Below, one piece after another: positions 10,741 to 18,515 of a stretch of DNA of 36,397 nt (position 1 is its first letter; each line of letters begins with the position of its first letter). Under the pieces are notes generated by a model that saw only the letters and a list, made by a program, of their open reading frames with translations, was not told the origin of the DNA and did not search any database. The stretch is from a virus: positions 1-36,397 of the IMG/VR virus record IMGVR_UViG_3300029922_000183. The stretch is one strand, 5' to 3'. The position numbers and the translations under genes were made by a program.

Positions 10741-13526
10741 TGCAACTGAATGAAGAACAGATAGCCGCAGTAGAACACCCACTCGGGCAACCAGCTTGTC
10801 TCATCGCCGGAGCCGGATCAGGCAAGACTCGCGTTCTTACCGAAAGAGTAAAATGGCTTATCGCTCAAGGGATTCCACCTAGAAAGATAGCGGCGATAAC
10901 CTTTACTAATAAGGCCGCAAACGAATTATTAGACCGGCTTCAACTTGATGGTGCCTCCTTCGATGTCCCCAAAGTATCCACCATTCACTCTATTGCCCTC
11001 TCAGCGATACGCCGTGACCCGGTTGGTTTTGGTCTCCAGCAAAAGGTGACACCGCTGGACGATTATGACCAGAGTCAGATGATTCGCCGGATTGTAGAAC
11101 GGACGGTTGATGTTAAGGAAAAAGGTATCAGCCTTGGTTCTTATGTGTATGGTTTCCTTGATAAGGTGGGCTATCACCGCGCTCGGGGTCTCGGGTTTTG
11201 TGTGGACTACACCGATGAGGTTCACGAGCAAGCGTTGGTTGCCCACGCAGGGCACCACGCTCTTGAGCCGTTTGATTTGCAGATTTGGAAGCTGTACGAA
11301 GCTGAAAAACAATCTTGTGGTTCGATAGATTTTGACGACATGCTTTGCCTGTTTAACCGTCGCTGTGAGCAAGACTCAGCATGGAGAGCCCAACTACAGA
11401 AGGCATTTGATGTTGTGCTGGTTGATGAGGCACAGGACTTGTCTGTTCCGCAGTGGGGGGTAGTTAACGGGCTTCTCGCTCCGGCTAATCCAAACCTAAT
11501 GACGGTGGGAGATTTGAGCCAGTGCCAACCTCCGGGAACTAAGGTTAAGGTCACTACCTCCCTTTCAAGGGGTAGCGTCAAATCAAGGTTCGAATTGCGT
11601 AACATCGAAGATTTGCGCGACGGTGACTTAGTTCCTACTTGGCACAAGCGTGACCAAATATCCTATCATTCAGGGCGGAAAATAAAAGTAGCCCACCGCC
11701 CCTATTCAGGGGCATTACTTAAAATCACCACTGAAACCAGTTCGACTGAATGCACCCCCAATCACTGGAATTGGGTGAGATTCAATAAAAACACAACAGG
11801 AAAATACATGGTGTATCTCATGTATCGTTCTGATTTGGGGTTTAGAGTGGGTCTTAGCATTTTTAAGCGCAGTACAGGGAAGGGCACTACAGGTAGTTAT
11901 GGGCTCTCCTCTAGGTTCACTCAAGAAAAGGCTGATAAGGCTTGGATTTTGGGCGTCTATGACACTCGACAGGAAGCGGAAGCATGGGAAGAAATCATCT
12001 CACTAAAATATGGCATCCCTGAGTCCCTTTTTGAAGCTACAGTGTGCTGGCACAAAACTGATGAGCTAATTAGGCTAATCTTCTCTCACGCTAACCCTGA
12101 AGGGGGTCAGCGTTGCTTATCAGACCACGGTCTTATTTTTGAACAACCGATTCTGTCTCCACGTGCAGACGGGTTTATAGGTAGAAGTTGGCGTGGGTAC
12201 TTCAAAACAGCAGCGGCTAACATCCTGCCGGGATTGATGGACATCCCAATTGAGGGACGGAACAAAAGCGTACCTATTATTGCTTGTCCATCTAGGCACT
12301 ATGAGGGGTTAGTCTACTCCCTAGATGTTGAAGAAGAGCACACGTATATAGCTGATGGGTTAGTCGTAGGGAACTCCATCATGGGATTCAATGGGTCTGC
12401 ACCACACCTTCTCAAGGAGTTTTCAGAGGGGTGGAGAGGGCACACACCCATACTGTATCGTATCGCACGCAACCATCGCAGCCTTCCGCGCATCGTATAT
12501 CTCGCTAACCACATTCAGTCAAAGATGACTGACACCATTCCACTCAAGATGCAAGTCTTCCGTGGTGACTCGGATAACAAGGGCACCATCGAACTAACTC
12601 GTGCTTCGATGCCCCTTGACATCGCACTGATTATCGCCGGAGAGATTTCCAAAGATAACCAGCGTAAGAAGGATCAGATTCCATATAAAGAGAACTGCAT
12701 CCTTGTTCGCAGTGCCCGTCAGATACCTGACCTTGAGAGCGCACTGGTGCGTCATCGCGTCCCCTATCAGATACGCGGGGGTCGCGGACTTCTTCAAACA
12801 GAAGAGATTCGTGATGTGCTTTCATACTTGAGGCTTGCCACCAACCCCAAAGATTTTACTGCTCTCGCTCGTGCAGTCACCGTACCCAAGACAGGTGCTG
12901 GTGATGTGACGTTGGAAAAGATTCGCAAGACGGCCAATGATAAGTTCGGCGGTGACTTGATTAAGGGCTGCACCTCTGTTGACAAGTTGTCAACGTTTGT
13001 AATGGCGTTGGAACGGTTTCAGAAGTTCGGTGACTATCCGGTTCAGGCTCTTGACCAAATCATTGACTACATGAACTATAAGAGCTATGTTTCCAACAAG
13101 TACAAGAAGGAACCCGACAAGATAAAAACCAAACTGGAAAACATCGACCGCTTCAGGGAGCTTGTACGTGGTCTTTCCGAAGATCATAAGATGTCCACTG
13201 AAGACCTTGTATTCCAACTTACTATCGACCGGGCACGTGAGGATGACAAGGATGGTATGGTCACGGTGTCCACTATCCACTCGGCAAAGGGGCTGGAGTG
13301 GCGGAGGGTTTATGTGACGAATGTAGTTGAAGGTAGTTTACCTCATCGGTTTTCAATGGGGAGTGAGGCCGAAATTGAGGAGGAGCGCAGACTTTGGTAC
13401 GTGGCCGTGACTCGCGCTAAAGACGCCCTCACCATTTGTGTACACTCCATGGAGCAGAACGAGAGCAACACTCGGAGAGTAACACCCAGTCGGTTCTTGT
13501 CAGAGATTGGAGTCATCAATGAGTGA
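10740..13526 (+). CDS. UvrD/PcrA-type superfamily 1 helicase containing an intein
   Basis: A 928-residue precursor; removing the 284-residue intein leaves about 644 residues, near the UvrD/PcrA norm. Motif I is AGAGSGKT (Lys29), motif Ia is AITFTNKAANEL, motif II is VVLVDEAQDL, and motif III GDLSQ is split from SIMGFNGS by the intein. Later come NHRSLPRI (motif IV region), TVSTIHSAKGLEW (motif V) and YVAVTRAKD (motif VI). It is a 3'-5' ATP-driven DNA helicase for replication, repair or recombination. Activity should depend on protein splicing, because the intein separates motif III from its following Ser. The start has a leaderless-type box. The stop overlaps the next gene. Confidence 0.95.
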   Translation: MQLNEEQIAAVEHPLGQPACLIAGAGSGKTRVLTERVKWLIAQGIPPRKIAAITFTNKAANELLDRLQLDGASFDVPKVSTIHSIALSAIRRDPVGFGLQQKVTPLDDYDQSQMIRRIVERTVDVKEKGISLGSYVYGFLDKVGYHRARGLGFCVDYTDEVHEQALVAHAGHHALEPFDLQIWKLYEAEKQSCGSIDFDDMLCLFNRRCEQDSAWRAQLQKAFDVVLVDEAQDLSVPQWGVVNGLLAPANPNLMTVGDLSQCQPPGTKVKVTTSLSRGSVKSRFELRNIEDLRDGDLVPTWHKRDQISYHSGRKIKVAHRPYSGALLKITTETSSTECTPNHWNWVRFNKNTTGKYMVYLMYRSDLGFRVGLSIFKRSTGKGTTGSYGLSSRFTQEKADKAWILGVYDTRQEAEAWEEIISLKYGIPESLFEATVCWHKTDELIRLIFSHANPEGGQRCLSDHGLIFEQPILSPRADGFIGRSWRGYFKTAAANILPGLMDIPIEGRNKSVPIIACPSRHYEGLVYSLDVEEEHTYIADGLVVGNSIMGFNGSAPHLLKEFSEGWRGHTPILYRIARNHRSLPRIVYLANHIQSKMTDTIPLKMQVFRGDSDNKGTIELTRASMPLDIALIIAGEISKDNQRKKDQIPYKENCILVRSARQIPDLESALVRHRVPYQIRGGRGLLQTEEIRDVLSYLRLATNPKDFTALARAVTVPKTGAGDVTLEKIRKTANDKFGGDLIKGCTSVDKLSTFVMALERFQKFGDYPVQALDQIIDYMNYKSYVSNKYKKEPDKIKTKLENIDRFRELVRGLSEDHKMSTEDLVFQLTIDRAREDDKDGMVTVSTIHSAKGLEWRRVYVTNVVEGSLPHRFSMGSEAEIEEERRLWYVAVTRAKDALTICVHSMEQNESNTRRVTPSRFLSEIGVINE
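11523..12374 (+). mobile_element. intein in helicase motif III, with a GIY-YIG-like insert
   Basis: Residues 262-545 of the helicase. Block A is CQPPGTKVKV with Cys1. Block B is seen as STECTPNHWNWV (TxxH form). The end is VYSLDVEEEHTYIADGLVVG-N with Ser+1 in the host protein. The penultimate residue is Gly instead of the usual His, a known but minority variant. Between blocks lies KYMVYLMYR..FRVGLSIFKR, then SRFTQEKADKAWILGV, then RQEAEAWEEIISLKYGIP. That segment resembles a divergent GIY-YIG-type domain rather than the common LAGLIDADG insert; whether it still cuts DNA is unclear. Confidence 0.88.
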
Positions 13527-13752
13527 TTGGGTTCCTCTAAAAGAGCGTAAACCAAACCATGACCAAGTTGTGCTGGTCTGGTGGCCTAATGCCCCCGACG
13601 AACACCAGTGCTTCAAGGCTCGATTTTGTCGTCATGACAAGCGCAGAAAGGGTTATTTTGATTGCTCTGAATTCGAGGATGTCTACTGGACGCTGGCGAA
13701 CGAAGAGGCCACCCATTGGATGCCGTTACCCCAAGGTCCAAAAAAAAATTAG
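13519..13752 (+). CDS. DUF551-like protein
   Basis: A 77-residue protein starting MSDWVPLKERKPNHDQVVLV and ending THWMPLPQGPKKN. The WxPLxER...VLVWWPN...THWMPLP framework is the signature of the DUF551 family, which is common in phages and of unknown function. ATG 13519 overlaps the helicase stop by 8 nt; an in-frame TTG at 13507 was not chosen. Confidence 0.75.
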   Translation: MSDWVPLKERKPNHDQVVLVWWPNAPDEHQCFKARFCRHDKRRKGYFDCSEFEDVYWTLANEEATHWMPLPQGPKKN

Positions 13753-13785
13753 GGGGAAAAGTATCCAGAGTTAGACTGGTTCAGG

Positions 13786-13798
13786 TATACTACGTACA
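13786..13798 (+). promoter_or_regulatory. leaderless-type -10 box
   Basis: TATACT, 6 nt (ACGTAC), then ATG 13798; no Shine-Dalgarno sequence. TTAGACTGG lies upstream as a weak -35 region. This is the best consensus -10 of the set. Confidence 0.5.
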
Positions 13799-14061
13799 TG
13801 AGCTACTTCGAGATGGACGAGAACCTCACATCCGAACAACTTCAGGCTATGCGTAAGTGGGCGAACCTTTATGGTCGCACATGGAAGTCGAAACTCCGCG
13901 ATGCTTGGATGACCGGCGACTATGCTGGTTTCGAGGGTAGCAATTTTCTTCAGCAGCTTCGCAACGCCTACGGCCCCTCTTGGCTCATACACTTCAATCT
14001 TTCAGTAGTGGAACGGATGCATCTTCCTTCGGCGCGGTTAGTGAGGGATTCCTATGCCTGA
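13798..14061 (+). CDS. hypothetical helical protein
   Basis: An 87-residue protein starting MSYFEMDENLTSEQLQAMRK. It has a helical first half with WANLYGRTWKSKLRDAWMTG, the motif GSNFLQQLRNAYGPSWL in the middle, and a helical end. The LTSEQLQAMRKWANLYGRTWKS..L pattern is shared with short phage proteins of unknown function. Its stop lies inside the next gene. It heads the transcript that runs into the NAD+ genes. Confidence 0.65.
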   Translation: MSYFEMDENLTSEQLQAMRKWANLYGRTWKSKLRDAWMTGDYAGFEGSNFLQQLRNAYGPSWLIHFNLSVVERMHLPSARLVRDSYA

Positions 14062-14176
14062 GTTTTTAATCGTTGACATGCACACCCATATCGACCCCCA
14101 TGAAGAGTTGGAAGCAATGGTCGGCCACGACATGAAAATCATCCCCATTACATTGGGGTTGGAAGAGGAAGATTGA
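14054..14176 (+). CDS. micro-protein upstream of the NAD+ genes
   Basis: Forty residues starting MPEFLIVDMHTHIDPHEELE, acidic, with several histidines (HTHIDPH). It overlaps the previous gene by 8 nt and its TGA overlaps the ATG of the adenylyltransferase gene (TGATG), which favours translational coupling. No family is recognised. Confidence 0.5.
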   Translation: MPEFLIVDMHTHIDPHEELEAMVGHDMKIIPITLGLEEED

Positions 14177-15120
14177 TGCAAAAACCCAGTTATGGTGTAC
14201 TCGTCGCCCGGTGCCAAGTGCATGAATTGCATGAAGGGCATCTCTGGTTGTTCAACGAAGTCAAGGCACGTAACTCGCGTGTCATTATTTTCCTTGGCGT
14301 CAAACCAATCGGAGCCACTTACAAGAACCCTCTTGACTTCGAGACCCGCAGGGCGATGATTCAAGCAATTCCCGCCTACAAGGATTTCAATATCCTTCCA
14401 CTTCCCGACATGCCGACCGATGAAGCGTGGTCGAAGGTTCTGGATGGTCGCATCCGTGAACTTTGTGATTATGGCGAAGTGACGCTATACGGCTCTCGTG
14501 ATTCTTTCACAAAGCACTACACCGGCTCGTTTACGCCCGTTGAACTGACCATGCCACACGACCTTCGCAGCATCAATGGTACGGAGATTCGGGCTGGCCT
14601 CACTAATCAAATCATTGCCTCCGCCGACTTCCGGGCCGGGGTCATTCATGCCATCACCAATCTCCGTCCGCAGGTCAAGGCGACCGTGGACATCGTGATT
14701 ACCACCGAGACCCTGCTATCGTGGTCGCATCCCGGCCCTGACGCCGCTAGGTTGACGCGGTTCTTTCTCCTCGGCCAGAAGCCCGGTGAAACGTGCTGGC
14801 GCTTCATCGGGGGTTTCTCAGAGCCCACCACACCTTCCTACGAATTCGATGCGGCTCGTGAAGCCATGGAAGAGACCGGCTTGCCGATTGAAGACCTGAA
14901 GTATATTGGCTCAACTCTGGTTCCGGACTGGCGTTGGGCAGGGGAGCCCGACCAAATCAAGACGCTCGTTTTTGTTGGAACGTCCATGACCATGGGGGGT
15001 AAGGCCAACGACGACATCGCCAAGGTGAAGTGGGTTAAGGCCAGCGAACTCTCCGAGTCGTTGTTCAGTGATGTTCACAAACCCATTTGGCACATCGTCA
15101 AAAAGCACTTCAATCTGTAA
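14176..15120 (+). CDS. bifunctional NMN adenylyltransferase / Nudix hydrolase
   Basis: A 314-residue two-domain protein. The N-terminal half has the nucleotidyltransferase HxGH motif (HEGH, residues 19-22) in the strand-helix start GVLVARCQVHELHEGHL, and a C-terminal RSINGTEIRAGL like the ISSTxxR motif. It would join NMN and ATP to give NAD+. The C-terminal half is a Nudix domain with REAMEETGL at residues 228-236; the Nudix box is stretched before its first Glu. This architecture is known from bacterial NadM-Nudix enzymes and from phage KVP40. It lies 12 nt upstream of the nicotinamide phosphoribosyltransferase gene. The ATG overlaps the upstream TGA. Confidence 0.92.
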   Translation: MQKPSYGVLVARCQVHELHEGHLWLFNEVKARNSRVIIFLGVKPIGATYKNPLDFETRRAMIQAIPAYKDFNILPLPDMPTDEAWSKVLDGRIRELCDYGEVTLYGSRDSFTKHYTGSFTPVELTMPHDLRSINGTEIRAGLTNQIIASADFRAGVIHAITNLRPQVKATVDIVITTETLLSWSHPGPDAARLTRFFLLGQKPGETCWRFIGGFSEPTTPSYEFDAAREAMEETGLPIEDLKYIGSTLVPDWRWAGEPDQIKTLVFVGTSMTMGGKANDDIAKVKWVKASELSESLFSDVHKPIWHIVKKHFNL

Positions 15121-15132
15121 AGGGGGCAACAT

Positions 15133-16569
15133 ATGGCACTTTCGAAATTGTCGCAAGAGTTTGATGGTAGGGGAGACCTGTACAAATACTCCCACTGGCG
15201 GATGTACCCACCGGGCGCTCGACGCCTTGAATCGTACCTCGAATGCCGCATCGGTGCGAAGTATCACAAGACCGTGCCCTTTGGTCTCCAGTACATCTTG
15301 GAGGAATACTTCACCGGCAAGCGCCTTTCGAAGGATGGCATTCTTCGTCGCCAGTGGAAGATTGACCAAATGATGGGACCGGGAACCTTCAACATCAAGG
15401 GTTGGCTGGATATGCTCGAAGCACACGATGGCGCTCTACCCATTCGCATCAAAGCGATTCCTGAGGGCACCGTATTGGACAACTCCAACGCTCTGCTGGT
15501 GCTCGAAAGCGTTGACGACCGTTTCATCTGGTTCAACAACTTCGCTGAAACTGCCATTATGCAGTCGTGGTATCCCACCACCGTCGCCTCGGCTCAGTTC
15601 GCCAAGCGACAGATGTTCCTCGAATTCCTGTACAAGACAGGCGACCCCGGTCTCATCGACTACAAGTGGGTGGACTTTGGCTATCGTGGTGTGTCTTCGC
15701 AGGAGTCAGCGGCTCTTGGTGGTGCGGCTCACTTGCTCAGCTTCAAATCGAGCGACACGATGATTGCAGACGACTTCGTGGAAGCCTACTACCCCGATTT
15801 AACCGGCGCTCCACACACGGTGAAGATGGGCAGCGTTCCAGCCTCGGAGCACTCCACGACAACCTCGTGGGGCAAGGAAAACGAGCCTCGTGCTATCGGC
15901 AACATTCTGGAAGCGTACCCCACAGGTATTGTCTCCATTGTTGGCGACTCGTACGACTACGAGAACTTTGTTCGCGCCATCATCGGTGGTAAGTATCGCG
16001 ACAGCATCCTTCGCCGTGAAGGTGTGGTTGTGGTTCGCCCAGACTCTGGTGACCCGGCCACGATGGTCCTTCGCTCCTGCCAGTGGTTGGAAGAAAATTT
16101 TGGTGCCGATTACAACGACAAGGGCTACAAAGTTCTCAACAAGCACGTTCGTGTCATTCAAGGTGATGGCATTGACTACGACTCCGCTTACGAGATTCTT
16201 GCCACACTGGAGCGTTCCAAATACTCGCTGGACAACCTTACCCTCGGTGAGGGTGGCGGAGCACTCCAGAAGGTCAACCGTGACACACAGCGCACTGCTC
16301 TGAAAGCGTCGGCCATCGACATTGAAGGGGTGTGGCACGATGTGTTCAAAGACCCCAAGACCGACCCCGGCAAGGCATCGAAGGCCGGTCACCTCGCGGT
16401 AGTCTGTGTGAATGGGGTATACCGCACCATCCCCAAGCAGGAAGGTATCACCTACCCGCAGGATTGCTTGGTTCCTGTGTTCGATACTGGAAAGATTCTG
16501 AAGCGTTATGGCTTCGATGAAGTTCGGACTCGGGTTGTGGCAAACGACGGAACGGCGGAAGACTTTTAA
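15133..16569 (+). CDS. nadV: nicotinamide phosphoribosyltransferase (NAMPT)
   Basis: A 478-residue protein, the usual NAMPT length. Conserved blocks are DLYKYSHWRMYPPG (N-terminal substrate region), DFGYRGVSS, SVPASEHST with catalytic His240 (the His247 equivalent of the human enzyme), RPDSGDP for the phosphoribosyl group, and LGEGGGALQKVNRDT. It condenses nicotinamide with PRPP to make NMN, which the preceding enzyme turns into NAD+. AAGGGGG lies 8 nt before the ATG. The pair forms a complete two-step salvage route and is known in phages as a pathway that rebuilds NAD+ after host defences destroy it. Confidence 0.96.
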   Translation: MALSKLSQEFDGRGDLYKYSHWRMYPPGARRLESYLECRIGAKYHKTVPFGLQYILEEYFTGKRLSKDGILRRQWKIDQMMGPGTFNIKGWLDMLEAHDGALPIRIKAIPEGTVLDNSNALLVLESVDDRFIWFNNFAETAIMQSWYPTTVASAQFAKRQMFLEFLYKTGDPGLIDYKWVDFGYRGVSSQESAALGGAAHLLSFKSSDTMIADDFVEAYYPDLTGAPHTVKMGSVPASEHSTTTSWGKENEPRAIGNILEAYPTGIVSIVGDSYDYENFVRAIIGGKYRDSILRREGVVVVRPDSGDPATMVLRSCQWLEENFGADYNDKGYKVLNKHVRVIQGDGIDYDSAYEILATLERSKYSLDNLTLGEGGGALQKVNRDTQRTALKASAIDIEGVWHDVFKDPKTDPGKASKAGHLAVVCVNGVYRTIPKQEGITYPQDCLVPVFDTGKILKRYGFDEVRTRVVANDGTAEDF

Positions 16570-16571
16570 CT

Positions 16572-16706
16572 ATGAGATTTCAATTGCACAGAAACCCGCA
16601 GCTTAGTTTTACACGGTTACCGGACACTACGGTGCTCCGTGCTCTCGGTGTAAATCGCATTTTAAGTGTCGGGTTTCTGACAATTGGATGGTGGTGGAAA
16701 GTATGA
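16572..16706 (+). CDS. small protein with a hydrophobic end, over a long inverted repeat
   Basis: A 44-residue ORF 2 nt after the NAMPT stop: MRFQLHRNPQLSFTRLPDTT, a middle VLRALGVNRILSVG, and a hydrophobic end FLTIGWWWKV. It shares an ATGA junction with the next gene, which supports translation. The DNA from 16589 to 16679 folds into a nested inverted repeat, which could also be the reason no long gene lies here. Function unknown. Confidence 0.5.
   Translation: MRFQLHRNPQLSFTRLPDTTVLRALGVNRILSVGFLTIGWWWKV
16589..16679 (+). repeat. nested long inverted repeat
   Basis: The outer arms CAGAAACCCG (16589-16598) and CGGGTTTCTG (16670-16679) are a perfect 10-bp pair. The inner arms TTTACAC (16608-16614) and GTGTAAA (16648-16654) are a perfect 7-bp pair, with an ACGGTGC/CCGT-type hairpin at the centre. 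There is no T-tract, so it is not a normal terminator. It lies just downstream of the NAD+ genes. Confidence 0.6.
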
Positions 16707-16930
16707 CTTGGAGTTGGAGTGAAGCAGGCGAAATGACGGAAGAGATAAAAGCAAAGATCGATAGCCTAGATCGCTATGAGATGTGCCGCATATGGCGTTA
16801 TGCTGCCAGTGGGCACTCTTTATTACAAGGCGAAGCGGGAGACTACTTCAAGACGCGGCTGTATGATCTAGGGGGCTTTAGTCCTGAAATTAGCAAATCA
16901 CTTGGATGGGATCACCAAAGATATGTATGA
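16703..16930 (+). CDS. hypothetical phage protein
   Basis: A 75-residue protein starting MTWSWSEAGEMTEEIKAKID and continuing SLDRYEMCRIWRYAASGHSL. The segment with YEMCRIWRYAASGHSLLQ followed by DYFKTRLYDLGGFSPEISKS is a pattern common in small phage proteins that describe position or size (hypothetical). Start 16703 is chosen over 16688 because it gives an ATGA overlap with the gene before it. It overlaps the next gene by 8 nt. Confidence 0.65.
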   Translation: MTWSWSEAGEMTEEIKAKIDSLDRYEMCRIWRYAASGHSLLQGEAGDYFKTRLYDLGGFSPEISKSLGWDHQRYV

Positions 16931-17048
16931 TGATGTGTGGGTGGAGATGACGGCATCCCCTGATATAGGCTTTTTGGGTTGGATTCATTTCCGCAATGAA
17001 AGCATCCCCACTCTCTTGAAAAGAGTCAAGGAGTATCGCAATGGATAA
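16923..17048 (+). CDS. micro-protein in overlapping cluster
   Basis: Forty-one residues starting MYDDVWVEMTASPDIGFLGW, ending KRVKEYRNG. It overlaps the gene before it by 8 nt and the gene after it by 8 nt, in different frames. A Shine-Dalgarno sequence is not obvious, so translation is probably by coupling. Function unknown. Confidence 0.5.
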   Translation: MYDDVWVEMTASPDIGFLGWIHFRNESIPTLLKRVKEYRNG

Positions 17049-17196
17049 CAAGAGGGCGGAAGTAGCTCGGCTTCTTAATGACCTCAAAGAGGCCAAAGGT
17101 AACCAAGAGAAACTCATGGCCGCATCGGCTCTCCTCGCTGACTTGGGGCTCATTCCCAACACCCCGCAGATGAAACTCAGGTGGATGAATCAATAG
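17041..17196 (+). CDS. small helical protein
   Basis: Fifty-one residues: MDNKRAEVARLLNDLKEAKG followed by NQEKLMAASALLADLGLIP. It is mostly one or two charged helices. AAGGAG lies about 9 nt before ATG 17041 inside the previous gene. No family is recognised. Confidence 0.55.
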   Translation: MDNKRAEVARLLNDLKEAKGNQEKLMAASALLADLGLIPNTPQMKLRWMNQ

Positions 17197-17260
17197 GGAC
17201 TTACGTAGTTAACTCGGCAAATCAAGAGATGATAGAACTAGATAAAGGTGAGGTGTTCAG

Positions 17261-17476
17261 ATGAGTATGAGATGGATCGATGGCGAAGGAATGACAACAC
17301 AAAACATCGAAATCGAAACGGATGTTGTGGACACGACGGATTGTCCTAAATGTGGCAGTGTTGCTGGTGAGGGTTGCGGTTTCTGGAATCGCGCAATGAA
17401 TGTGACGTGGGTTAGACCGCACAGTGTCCGCGTCGAACTGTATTTGCAATCAAACCCTTCGATGACTCAGTATTAA
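17261..17476 (+). CDS. small zinc-knuckle protein
   Basis: A 71-residue protein with one CPKCGSVAGEGC zinc knuckle followed by N.T.VRPHSVRVELYL. The CPxCG..xGxxC...HxxR arrangement is common in small phage and actinobacterial metal-binding proteins. AAAGGTGAGG lies upstream of the ATG at a good distance. Its stop lies in the TATTAA box that precedes the next gene. Confidence 0.65.
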   Translation: MSMRWIDGEGMTTQNIEIETDVVDTTDCPKCGSVAGEGCGFWNRAMNVTWVRPHSVRVELYLQSNPSMTQY

Positions 17477-17482
17477 GTAGCA
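17471..17482 (+). promoter_or_regulatory. leaderless-type box overlapping a stop codon
   Basis: TATTAA, 5 nt, then ATG 17482. The TAA of the box is also the stop of the preceding zinc-knuckle gene. No Shine-Dalgarno sequence is present. Confidence 0.35.
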
Positions 17483-18225
17483 TGAGCCAAGAGCTACTCA
17501 AGGGTACAGTATACTGGCGTGAAATTAGAAGCAGCCTATTCGTACACAATGAAAAATGGGATGAAACTGTCAAGCGGCTCCCTGAGCTATTGAATTCAGG
17601 GATCGTCTATAAGTCCCTCCAAACTGTTGACCAACTCCTTGCCTCCGGGTTGCATGGTGTAGGTACAATTGGAAACAAGAAGATTGAAGTCACCCCGGAC
17701 AAATACATACTCCTCGACACCGCTCCTCTTTTTGAAGGAGTTTACACCACAGAGAATTTGTTCCTTCAGTGGATGTATCAGTTTTGCATCATTGAAACCC
17801 TCGCTTCTCACCTTAATGCCACCCCGCTGCCGGAGTGGAACCCTACTTTCATAACTCTGTTTGAAGACAAGCTGCATGTGATGACCTACATCGCGGCACT
17901 TATTCTTCTGTATGAAGAGGGTCAGTTTAAAGCTGTAGTAACCGATGATAATTTTCAATCCACCAAGATTCACGTGCGAAACAAGGTGCAGGAGTTGACC
18001 AGTACCATATACTCCAAATGTGCTGAGTATGGTGAAAGTTTCCGTCGTCATGGTGTGCAAGGTACTTTGCCTCGGCTGTGGGACAAGATAGCCCGATATG
18101 CCCAACTCTCGGCACTGGGTCGGGATGCAAAATATGAACCCAAGTTGGACTCGGCCAGAGATTTACTTGGGTATTGTATTATTGCATGGAGTTTAATCCA
18201 TGAATTGGATGAGGATAATACATGA
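17482..18225 (+). CDS. DUF1599/Nmad1-like protein
   Basis: A 247-residue protein. The N-terminal half (starting MSQELLKGTVYWREIRSS) is unassigned. The C-terminal 90 residues match the plan of the DUF1599 / nucleotide modification-associated domain 1 family: STIYSKCAEYGESFRRHG, then RLWDKIARYAQLS, then DSARDLLGYCIIA. That all-helical family is related to the MazG/dUTPase-like fold and is linked with modified nucleotides in phages. The residues KCAEYG and DKIxR are kept. It overlaps the next gene as ATGA. Confidence 0.7.
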   Translation: MSQELLKGTVYWREIRSSLFVHNEKWDETVKRLPELLNSGIVYKSLQTVDQLLASGLHGVGTIGNKKIEVTPDKYILLDTAPLFEGVYTTENLFLQWMYQFCIIETLASHLNATPLPEWNPTFITLFEDKLHVMTYIAALILLYEEGQFKAVVTDDNFQSTKIHVRNKVQELTSTIYSKCAEYGESFRRHGVQGTLPRLWDKIARYAQLSALGRDAKYEPKLDSARDLLGYCIIAWSLIHELDEDNT

Positions 18226-18515
18226 GCTATACGCCAATCAATTCAAAAGCCCCCTCGGTTGCAACACTTCGCAAGCTGTTTAAGGCCAACCCTGAGTTGG
18301 CTCCCATGGCTCCTTATATTGGGGGTGGGCTCAAGGCAGTGAACTATGCCTTCAATGTTCTTGACGCAGCCAAGACAGTTGCGGCTCCTCGCGGTATTGA
18401 AATCGCAGCTATTGAAATTCATGCCAAGAATGAAACCAGCAAGAAAGCCGTAGGCGAAATCGCGGTCGCTAATTTTATCCTAGATGCTCTTAAGCAGAAA
18501 CTTGGTTTGTCATGA
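18222..18515 (+). CDS. hypothetical protein
   Basis: A 97-residue protein starting MSYTPINSKAPSVATLRKLF. It is alanine-rich and helical with a central AAPRGIEIAAIEIHAKNETS. ATGA overlap with the Nmad1-like gene upstream and ATGA with the gene after it indicate a coupled three-gene unit. No family is recognised. Confidence 0.65.
   Translation: MSYTPINSKAPSVATLRKLFKANPELAPMAPYIGGGLKAVNYAFNVLDAAKTVAAPRGIEIAAIEIHAKNETSKKAVGEIAVANFILDALKQKLGLS

Noticed and set aside
16589-16679. Intrinsic terminator after NAMPT
   Set aside because: There is no T-tract after the outer arm and the region is an open reading frame linked to the next gene.
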